Shown here: positions 1 through 7,977 of the stretch, one piece after another
Numbering within the stretch: the stretch's first letter is position 1
Layout of the letters: the number at the start of each line of letters is the position of its first letter
Assembly (NCBI GenBank): GCA_014825775.1
Contig: MVAQ01000325.1
Coordinates: 1 to 18,769 of the forward strand
Source: Krasilnikovozyma curviuscula
Taxonomy: Eukaryota; Basidiomycota; Tremellomycetes; Cystofilobasidiales; Mrakiaceae
DNA length: 18,769 nt
Reading direction: 5' to 3'
Program-made: the position numbers and the translations under genes
Notes under the pieces: generated by a model
What the model was told of the DNA's origin: nothing
The model's database searches: none
The model's input: the letters and a program-made list of their open reading frames with translations, nothing else

Positions 1-293
1 TGGTTTGTAATGTATGATAGGATAGCACAGAGCAGGCCGGCGCGCGAAGGGGGGAGTCACGCGGTGGAAGTCAAGTTTAACTTCTCCCGACGTTTTTTTC
101 CCTTTGGACCTCGGAATAATTTGTGAGAGTCCAGATGGATGTAGGGTTGGTGCCCGTCTTGACTCTGTGTGGTACTGGGGAAGGAAGGATCCTGATGGCT
201 CCAGCACCGCTCTCACTCGCTGGCCACGTTTCCCTATAGTGCGCCGCCGCCTCCTGAGATGACCCTGAACGCGGGAGCTGAGTAAGTACCTAC

Positions 294-307
294 CACTGAG
301 CTCAGTG
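294..307. repeat. 14-base perfect palindrome CACTGAGCTCAGTG
   Basis: The sequence CACTGAGCTCAGTG equals its own reverse complement and does not extend further on either side. It lies about 400 bases upstream of the wall-protein start codon. It could be a binding site for a dimeric regulator or chance; no matching factor is recognised. Confidence 0.4.
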
Positions 308-328
308 TTAATCACTGTTGCTCTCTCA

Positions 329-374
329 TAACAACAATCACAACAACAACAATAATAATGATGAAAATAACAAG
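329..374 (+). repeat. AAC/AAT-rich simple repeat
   Basis: The tract is made of AAC and AAT triplets with few interruptions. If translated in the frame of the downstream gene it gives an Asn-rich stretch. It is most likely a microsatellite in the promoter or leader. Confidence 0.6.
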
Positions 375-630
375 GCGTCTTCAAGCTTTGTTTTCGCCCT
401 CGCCCCCTTTCGTGTTTGTTTCGAAGGGCGACCGCCGCCTCAAATGGGAAAAAGAAGTCCAACGCGCGCCGCCTTGACCTCGTCGACCGCCCCCTTTGCG
501 CTGACGCTCACACTAATTTTGCCGACACCACCCCAACCACGACTTACTTACTTCCTCCCTCCCTCCTCTTGCCTTCTTGTCCGTAGCCAACGGCCCTCAC
601 ATTCGTTTCAGACCAACACACTCCTTTGCA

Positions 631-694
631 GCACACACACACACCCCCTCACCACAAAAGAAAAAAAAAAAAAAGGAAAGAAAGAAAGAAAAAC
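631..694 (+). repeat. CA microsatellite, A14 run and AAAG repeats in the leader
   Basis: A CA dinucleotide run (about 632-644) is followed by an uninterrupted run of 14 A (661-674) and several AAAG units up to about 694. The tract ends just before the start codon at 702. A-rich leaders are common in highly expressed fungal genes and may keep the 5' UTR unstructured; they are also prone to length variation. Confidence 0.75.
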
Positions 695-701
695 ACGCAC
701 T

Positions 702-2140
702 ATGTTCTCCTCCTTCACCAAGTCTGCTGCTGTCCTCTCCACCCTCCTGCTCGTTCCCTCCGCCCTCGCAACCATCTACGTCACCGAACCCGTCTCGACG
801 TCCACCCTCACTGCTGGCACACCCTTCCAGATCGTCTGGGCTGAGGACTTGAACACGCCGTGAGTGGTACCGTCGGAAAAGGATCTGCATTCGTTCCGGA
901 GGGATAGAACATGTAGGCAGAGCGTTCCTTTACTGACCTTGCTGCTGCTGAACAGACTGCTCGCGACTCTTGGAACCTGCGACATTGGTCTCTGGGTTGG
1001 GTAAGTGCTTTTTTTATATATTCCATTTCATCATGCGTGCGGTCTGCATGGGCAGGCGCGCGCGTACGTGCGTTACAAGAGCCCCCGACAAAACGCTTAC
1101 TCGCCATTTTTCTTGCCCTGCCACGGAACAGATCTGTCACACAACAGGTACATCTTCGAAACTCTTCTCATCTCTGTATAAATATATATATATATGCTGA
1201 CTCGTTGAGTATTTCGTTTTCTGCGCGTGAATCAGGTCGAGCTCCAGACCATCAGTGCTTCCTGTACGTGTTTTCCCCTGTTTCTAACCAGCATCTTCTG
1301 ATGATGATGCGATACTGAAAGAATTTTATTTTCTTTCATTCCTGGCATACTATACTAGACGATGTTGCTGCCAGTGGTAGTATCTCGATGACAATCGACC
1401 CATCTGTTGGCGCCGACTCCAACCAATACTTCATCCGATTCGGTACGACGTGACACTCGCGCTCCCTATCGCCTCACAGACCAGGTACTGACCTCAACAT
1501 CCTTTGCTATGAATTTTTATAGTCTCCAACTCTTACATCGACCCAACTAGCAACGCCAAGTACTCTTCTTACTCCTCCAAGTTCACGTATGTTGCCGCTC
1601 GTCCCTCGTTTAGTCACAGCGAACGAAAACAAACTGATGATATCTCATGGTCATACAATATATAGCGTCAGCGGAATGACTGGAACATTCAACAGCACCA
1701 TCCAAGCCCTGATAGATTCTGGTACGTCCTACCTCGGGCGCCTAACTCCCATCTTTATTTACATATGACTGATTTTTTTCATTCCAACCTCTCATCAGGA
1801 TCAACCACAACCGTCGGCCTCGGAGCAGCCACGAGCACCGCTACTCTTACCACCTCTAAGACATCCACCATCTCTGCCAGTTCGACTGCCATCGCGAGCG
1901 TCACAAAAGCCAACGCTGCGGTCTCTGGTTCCGCTTCTGCTGTGCGTCCCGTCATCCCCCTTTTCTTTGCTCTACCTAACGAGACCTAACTGGTACTGTC
2001 GTTTGCTTTTTGTTACAATTCGGATATAATAGAAGGCGGCTTCTACCTCTGCTAAAGCTTCATCTGCTTCCTCCATCAAGATCACCTCAGCTTTCGTTGG
2101 CAGCGCCGTGGTCGCTGTTGTCATGGCCCTTGCCCTCTAA
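702..2140 (+). CDS. Kre9/Knh1-like Ser/Thr-rich GPI-anchored cell-wall protein (9 exons, 233 aa)
   Basis: Exons that keep phase throughout: 702-859, 956-1000, 1132-1147, 1236-1263, 1359-1442, 1523-1586, 1666-1721, 1799-1941, 2033-2140. All introns are GT-AG, 77-131 bases. The product starts with a signal peptide (residues 1-23, hydrophobic core LSTLLLVPSALA). The next region of about 130 residues matches the Kre9/Knh1-like N-terminal domain, with ITVTEP-like TIYVTEPVSTSTLTAGTPFQ, then VGSVTQQVELQTISAS and YFIRFVSNSYIDP. A Ser/Thr/Ala-rich stalk follows, then a hydrophobic C-terminus (AFVGSAVVAVVMALAL) after small residues, which fits a GPI-attachment signal. Such proteins are secreted and tethered at the membrane or wall; relatives of Kre9 affect beta-1,6-glucan, but the exact role here is inferred. 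The ATG at 702 is chosen because it opens the signal peptide. Exons 3 and 4 are only 16 and 28 bases. Confidence 0.88.
1177..1195 (+). repeat. TA-repeat inside an intron
   Basis: A short alternating TA tract lies in the third intron of the wall-protein gene. It resembles a TATA element but sits inside the transcription unit, so I treat it as a simple repeat. Confidence 0.6.
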
Positions 2141-2644
2141 AAGCCCCACTATCGACCTATAGTTCTGTTAAAAGATCCCTATTTGAAATCGTGGATCACC
2201 TATTTCTAGAGCACCGGCCGCTCTTCGTTTGTTTTTGATTTATTCGCTCGCTTTGCATCTCTTCGTCATTCTATCTCTCCTTTATTCTGTTTATTTGCCC
2301 TGTTTATTCGCTGTTTCGACGATTTATTTGCTGCTTCTGGCTTTGTCTCCTCGTTCGTGTTTTCTCGTTTCCTCTCTTATGAGCTCGTCGCGTCGCATAG
2401 TGCATGAAAGACTCATCTCGCCAACGGCGCGAAACTCGACGCTCTTTAATGTGAGGATGAGATTTACGAAAAGGAGTGTCGTTTTCGGATGGGCCAGCGA
2501 AAAATATCTGAACGGAGACCGGCAAGAAAAAATATGAAGAAAAGGGGGGCTTTCGGTAGCTGCGGCTTGCCGTCTCACGAAGCGAGGTCTCATAACCTCT
2601 TCTTCCTCTCCCTTCCACCTATATTTCATTCCCCTCACGAGTGG
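2141..2644. other. Spacer between wall-protein and kinase genes
   Basis: The first part after the stop codon at 2138-2140 is T-rich and pyrimidine-rich and should hold the 3' UTR of the wall-protein gene. A small hairpin (AGAGC, 7-base loop, GCTCT, about 2208-2224) is followed by T-rich sequence. The rest is presumably the promoter and leader of the kinase gene. I recognise no gene here. Confidence 0.5.
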
Positions 2645-5534
2645 ATGTCAGAGTACGCCAGCTCGTCGACGAGTTCCTTCAGCTCGCCTTCCCTCGGGGC
2701 GACGCTGAGCCCACCGTTGGACGGAGGTGAGAGTTTCGAGGTGCAGAGGCCTGCCGGTGAATCGAGACATCATCGTCGAGCGAGCTCCCAGCATAGGTCA
2801 GTACCTTCGTTTTTTTATCTAGGTTGCTCTCGAGGGATTCCCGGATAAAACGAGCGGAGAAGCTGTGGAGTGAGAAATACAGATCGAGAATTCGAGAGAA
2901 TGAATTCCTCTCGAGCTTTCGTCGCATTGGAGCTCGAACCAGCCCCTTCTTTTTGTCTGAGACAACATGTCGAATGGACTTCATATATCCCAGTGTCTTC
3001 GAAACGGACTGCTGACTCCTCCCATTCTCCCTGTTCCCGTTTATCAGAGTCCGTGAAACCTTCAATGCCAAACTTTCGTCCTCGACAAACGGGGATGGTA
3101 CTCGACTAGTAAATAATTGTAAGCAAGTTCCTTTCTACATACTGAAGAAGGGGGTGTTTTTGCTGATTCCAACGGTTTTCTATACCCTTTCTCGCTCCTC
3201 TCGCTGCGTGCGTCCTATCCTCATGCGTTTCAACTATTCGAAACCCATACCGCCTCAGACAAACTCCTGAAGGAAGTCGGCAAGGGTGCTTACGGAACAG
3301 TTTATGTAGCAACCAACATACAAACCGGAGAGACCTTTGTAAGTGTCTTGCTTGAAGAATTGGCGTTCTCTTATCGTCATTGCTGTTGCCTGTCGTCATG
3401 AGTCTGTAAATAGAATCTCTCCACTGACCGATATGTTCCTACATCACCATACTAAGGCGGTCAAAGAGTACTCAAAAAACCGTCTGAGGCATCAGTCGAA
3501 GATGAGATCGATGCAGTCGAGTCGAGGTCGTCGTGGACGGCCGGGAGCGGCAGGTTCAAACGTATCTCGTGAAGTACCCACCGAAGAAGGAGATTCGAGC
3601 GCGAACCCTCTCTTGCTCATTGCGAGAGAACTAGCGGTGATGAAGAAGCTGGATCACCCAGGCGTGAGTCACTTTTGATCTGCCCACCACCATGTCTTAA
3701 AGTTTCAGCCGAAGGCAATCAATCACGTTGGCTAATATCATAACCTTTCTTCGGCAGTTGATACACCTCTACGAAGTTCTGGATGTACCTCTCAGTGATT
3801 CACTCTTCATGGTACTCGAGTACTGCCCCGGTGGCATCCTGATGGACCTCGCACAACCATCGCCCCAGAGCTCGCCCGCAGAGTCGACGACCTCACTAGC
3901 AGACCACCCTCACCCTCTGTCCCTCGACAAAGCGCGCATGTACTTCAGACAGCTCCTCATGGCGCTCGAGTATCTGCATGAGAACCAAGTAGTGCATCGG
4001 GATGTGAGTGAACGACAACCGCACTTTTGAAAGTCGAAACTGCACACTTACATTAACCTCCATGCCATGGATATCAGATCAAACCGGAAAACATCCTCCT
4101 CACGTCCGACCGGCAGGTCGCTAAATTCTGTGATTTCGGTGTGTCAGAGATGTTTGAGCAAGCTGGCGACGACACGGTCAAGAAAGGAACGGGTAGTCCT
4201 GCATTCATGAGTCCCGAATCGACGTTGCGTGAGTATTATTACCACGTCCACTCATTTTGGCGCCCTTTTTACCCTACCTGTAGAAAAAACTCCTCCATTG
4301 ACTATATGCTTATTGTTCTTTTTCGGGCCGTTACACAGCTGGTGATGTCCATGCGAAGGCTGTTGATGTTTGGGCGCTCGGAGTTACACTGTACTGTATG
4401 CTGGCTGGATGCCTGCCGTTTACCGCGGACACACCGTTAGAGCTCTATGATGAGATTCAACACGCACCGTGAGTTGTTGCAAATTCACTTCTTGAATTCG
4501 TCTCAGTGCTGACTTCCTATGTCCATTCTGTTTAGTCCACCGATACCGACCGAATGGTCTTCAGAGCAGAGGGATGTTGTGATGCAGATGTTGAACAAGA
4601 ATCCAGATGAGAGGATAACGATAGATGGTCTGAGAGTAAGTTTGTTTCACCCTAGCAAGTACATGGGTGTGGTGTTGCTGACAGGATCTCCATCGCAGAA
4701 ACACCCTTGGGTGATTGATGTGGAAGGTGAACCGCTGCCCACACGCGAGGAAAATCTCGCAGAAGAGAGAATGGTTCGAGAACCTTCTGTGGACGAGATC
4801 AAGAAGGCCATCAAGACAGTCTCTGGCGCGTTCATGGTCATCAAAGCGGTTCAGAAATTCAAAAAATCGATTGGCAAACGAGGCTTGTCAGGTGCATCTT
4901 CTTCAAATGACTCCTCATCACCGATACTCCACCGCTTGGATACTCTCAATCTGGACATCCCAAAGATAGGTGAAACATTCCCTCCGACGCCCATTTCCGA
5001 CCAACCTGAGTTCTCCGAGGAACCTGGCACATACTCGGACGCATCTTCCCCTCAAATCTCATTCCATGCATTTCATTCTCCACCATCGACATTCTCGCTC
5101 CAGCAACCACCGCCCGCTGTTTTCTCGCCCTCAACTCGTCTTCAGAGAGTAACCTCCCACAAGCTACACCACCACCGAGCGTACGAGGCCGGAGCACGAC
5201 AGGACGAATGAACAGCCTCTTGTCTTCCTCTTCGTACGGCGCACCAGGTCGACAAGACACCATGTCAGAGCCAGAGCTGACTTCCGAACCAGAGGAGATG
5301 AACGACGACGACGACGACGTGCAGATGTGCGACGATGAGGAGCTGAGCGAGGAGGACGACAGCACCTTTCCACCGAGGAAAGGATCGAAAGGATCTCCGA
5401 AGGTAACGCAGGGTCTGATGACGCCGTCTGTTAAGGTCGGATCGGGAGATACGGCGAGACCTTTCCCCCCACCGCCTGTAGCTGAGCCTGTCCAGGAAGA
5501 GGAGATCTTCTGTGATGAACCTGATGAACTGTAA
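2645..5534 (+). CDS. CaMKK/Ssp1-type serine/threonine protein kinase, with a frame break in the C-terminal tail
   Basis: Proposed exons: 2645-2796, 3048-3118, 3259-3338, 3457-3663, 3758-4003, 4078-4228, 4339-4468, 4536-4635, 4699-5534. Kinase domain is about residues 76-383: glycine loop VGKGAYGTV (82-), AVK lysine 104, helix-C Glu 159, HRD (250-252) in VVHRDIKPENILL, DFG (271-273) in DFGVSEMF, GTGSPAFMSPE in place of the usual APE, and DVWALGVTLYCMLAG. DFGVSEMF and GSPAFM are typical of CaMKK/Ssp1/CmkC kinases, which phosphorylate the activation loop of AMPK- and CaMK-like kinases. A basic insert with RGRRGRPGAAG between Lys104 and Glu159 matches the CaMKK Arg/Pro-rich insert. Residues about 412-440 (IKKAIKTVSGAFMVIKAVQK and following) match the autoregulatory/calmodulin-binding position. 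The last exon changes frame once around 5100-5145, then encodes an acidic tail (NDDDDDVQMCDDEELSEEDD) ending at 5534. About 657 aa if one base is missing there. The start and first exon are the least certain part. Confidence 0.85.
2797..3047 (+). other. Long first intron of the kinase gene
   Basis: Donor GTCAGT at 2797 and acceptor TTATCAG ending at 3047 join codons in phase and give SSQHRVRETFNAKL, which resembles the conserved segment before the catalytic domain of fungal CaMKK proteins. At 251 bases it is longer than the other introns (mostly 60-120). An open stretch inside it (2824-3015) has no family match. Confidence 0.6.
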
Positions 5535-5768
5535 TATATTAGGACTACACTATTTATGCTCGTTGCTGTCTTGTCTGTACTGGTCACATTAGTGTATGTA
5601 TTTTTCGCAGGTACCTCACACGGGTTTATAGCAAGCAGTGACGACAAAGCGGTGCCATGTAAGTTAAGTCGCACTTTCATCGACCAAGCAGGTTTCTAAA
5701 GATCCTTTGATTCTTACACACGGACAGGTAAGTACACAACAGAGATGATAAAACCCCTATATTTTGAT
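5535..5768. other. Convergent 3' regions of the kinase and U2A' genes
   Basis: The two genes meet tail to tail with about 230 bases between their stop codons. A possible extra 3' intron of the kinase (GTAATA donor at 5531, acceptor TTTTTCGCAG ending 5610) would replace the stop with a short tail ending at about 5641. The donor is weaker than the others, so the stop at 5532-5534 is preferred. Confidence 0.4.
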
Positions 5769-6959
5769 CTAAGCCTTCCCCCCCTTCTTCTCATCCGGAA
5801 CGAAGCCTTCAGCTAACATCTTCTGAAGCCTGCGTACTTCCTCGATTGATTTCGCATTTGTGATAGCAACTGGCAAGAGCAAGGTGGTGTTAGGATCAAG
5901 AGGACGGTTTCAATTAATTTAAAAAAAAAAAGGGTACTCACGTCTAATTTTCTCCTTCTCTTCATCGTTCATCAAGTGGCCCTTCTCCTTCTGCTCTCCG
6001 TTTGTGGTTGCTGATGCTGATACAGTTGAAGTTGAGAGCTGAACGGCTAACGCGGTCGGTTGTTGAGTTTCTTCAGTCAAGAACAGTGCCTTCGATGATG
6101 CCCTCTCGGCATCCGTTATCCTCTTGAAATCCAGCACGTGGAGGGAAGGAATCTTCCAGATACAAAATTCGCGGTAGAACTTCTCTGATCTGACGGGGTT
6201 AGAAAGCAGAGAGAGGTATTTTAAGTTGGCACAGCTCGAGAGTGAGTTGAGAGAGGAGAGGGAGGTGATTTGGTTGGATGTCAAGGTGAGAGTCACGAGG
6301 TTTGGCACAGTTGTTGATAATGCTGGAGAGATTGTGGTTACTGAGTTAGAGGACAGGTTGATAGACTGCAGCCTGGTAGCTAAACAGCGAATGTGCGAGG
6401 AGCAACAAAAACGTTCCGTGAACGGGGTGTCAGCGGGAGATGCATGTATAATACAGGATGAACTGCTTCTTCAACAAAGATTGAGAACGTCCTACGTACA
6501 CAGCGGCAGGTTACCCAAAGTCACGATGGAGTTTTCACTCAAGTTCAAACAATCGTAGCCACCCTGGTAAGCAGCCAAGTTCTCGATAGTTGGGATGTTA
6601 AGACCTAGAATAAACACGGAATAAAGCCGTTTCAGCTTACTACGCTTAGGAAGTAAGATCTGCCTATAGAACAGGGCAGGAAAGGCGAAGGTCCCCGGCG
6701 GTGCTGTGGCTCTGCTTCTGTACCCCCCTTCGTTCAAGTTTCGCCCAAGGCAAGGAGCACTCACCTCTCAGCTCCAGCTCTCTTTCTTTCAGAGGATTCA
6801 GGTGAGACGAGACTCTATTTAAGAGCTGATAGACCCCAAAACATAACGAGAGAAAAATGAGAACGCAGAGGTGGTGTAACAGTGGCCAAAAATCAGCGAA
6901 CAACCCTCAGGATCTAGATAGAAGATAGAAATACTGACTTCAGGAGTAAGCTTGACCAT
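5769..6959 (-). CDS. LEA1: U2 snRNP protein A' (Lea1), leucine-rich repeat splicing factor (5 exons, 241 aa)
   Basis: Exons on the minus strand, from the start: 6959-6939, 6825-6765, 6604-6500, 6379-5942, 5869-5769; total 726 bases including the TAG stop, all junctions in phase. The start MVKLTPE is the conserved U2A' N-terminus and is followed by LLNRVSSHLNPLKERELELR and GLNIPTIENLAAYQ, the family signature (RELDLRGYKIP-IENLG). Leucine-rich repeats follow (LNLSENSIVTLGNLP, LQSINLSSNSVTTI, LVTLTLTSNQITSL), then the cap SLLSNPVRSEKFYREFCIWK and IPSLHVLDFKRITDAER. The C-terminus AITNAKSIEEVRRLQKMLAE matches the conserved tail. U2A' pairs with U2B'' on U2 snRNA loop IV in the spliceosome, in the nucleus. 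Length agrees with fungal relatives. Expression depends on removal of four introns by the machinery it belongs to. Confidence 0.93.
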
Positions 6960-7977
6960 ACCTGCGAATAAAGGAGGGCCTGGAGGGTAAAGAGATGTGG
7001 GTACGGGTGTGCCTACTGCACGCAAGACCAGCAACCTCAGACGTCCCGCCACTGAATCCCTGGTCCCACATTTCTAGCTCAAAAACAGTCACAGAAAATA
7101 AGCCAAGTAAATAGAAGTGATCTTTAGACATGCCTATGTATATTTAGTCTGGAATGGCAGCATCAGGCCCACAGCGATGAAAATTCACATACTACAAACA
7201 TGCTTCTTTGCATCTCCTCACTTTCCTGCCTCTACTCTACATCCCCTACGACAGAACTTCTCCTGACACTTGGGATATTGACTAAATGGGTACCATCATT
7301 GTCGCGAGCTGAACAGCCGTCGAGGATAGTGAATTTGGACCGGGGCTCAGCAATTCTGAGAACAGGATGCAAATTCATGTTATTGTTTATTAAAGAGAAC
7401 GGTGGAGAAGCTGGGTGTTAGCCTGATTCTAACGACTTAGAAATCAATAGGAGCTCCAAATAAAGGTGCTGCTGAGTTTAGTGTCAGAACATGACCACAA
7501 AAGTGTGGATTCCACCGAGAGTCAGTTCGAAGATTTCAAACAGGTATAATGTTCAGGGACGAGTCGCATGGCTCGCAATGAACCTTAACACATCAGTCAC
7601 TATAGAGTTCAAAAGATCTTAGGTTTTATACTAGGTTGGTGTGACCATATATAGCCTCTGAGAGGAGCTGGAAGACGTATTTTTGAAGGCAACTGAATAG
7701 AGTGAAAAGGTGATGCGAGAGTGGATGTATGCGATAGTCCGTGGGGTGCAATTGTAAATAGTGTCAGAGGAGAAAAAGTAAAGCATGCTAGATTCACTAA
7801 GATTGTCCGAGTTCGTTATACGTATAAAGGTAAGGACTATGGGGGAATCATGATGATGCGATGTTGTGGTGTTGATACATAGTGATTGATATTCTATTGT
7901 TGAGTGAGAGTCCTGAACAGTAAATATATGCGATTAGAAATTATTCAGAAAGATTTCAGGAAGGAGACGTCAAGGAC
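6960..7977. other. One-kilobase spacer with no recognised gene
   Basis: This stretch lies between the U2A' start codon (6959) and the chitin synthase stop codon (7978-7980), both on the minus strand. It should contain the U2A' promoter and the chitin synthase 3' UTR. Only short open frames without family likeness are present, for example a 73-codon one on the + strand at 7200-7421. I see no tRNA-like B box with a matching A box and no convincing structural RNA. A non-coding RNA or a small multi-exon gene cannot be excluded. Confidence 0.5.

Larger units (their letters stand above)
1..701. other. Upstream region of the wall-protein gene, no gene recognised
   Basis: I see no supported gene in these 700 bases. 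The stretch is GC-rich in parts, has a 14-base perfect palindrome at 294-307, and becomes pyrimidine-rich and repeat-rich towards the start codon at 702, as is common for fungal promoters and 5' leaders. The reading frame of the downstream gene stays open upstream to an ATG at 318, but the intervening residues are low-complexity (Asn-rich, then Pro/Ser/Thr and Lys runs). I read that as leader rather than protein. Confidence 0.5.

Noticed and set aside
2208..2224. Hairpin followed by T-rich sequence as a terminator
   Set aside because: The stem has only five pairs, and intrinsic terminators of this kind are bacterial; fungal 3' ends use other signals.
2823..2954. An extra kinase exon after a 26-base intron
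   Set aside because: It keeps phase, but 26 bases is too short for a usual intron, and joining 2796 directly to 3048 gives the family-like sequence QHRVRETFNAKL.
5531..5641. Additional last intron and exon of the kinase
   Set aside because: The GTAATA donor is weaker than all others in the gene and the added tail of about ten residues cannot be judged; kept only as an alternative.
7200..7421. 73-codon open frame in the 1-kb spacer
   Set aside because: Length is expected by chance, and the composition does not resemble the neighbouring proteins.
7500..7540. tRNA B-box-like GTTCGAA
   Set aside because: No matching A box, cloverleaf stems or T-rich Pol III end could be found.
7850..7916. C/D-box snoRNA-like pair (ATGATGA and CTGA about 60 bases apart)
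   Set aside because: No terminal stem pairs the flanks, and both motifs are short enough to occur by chance.
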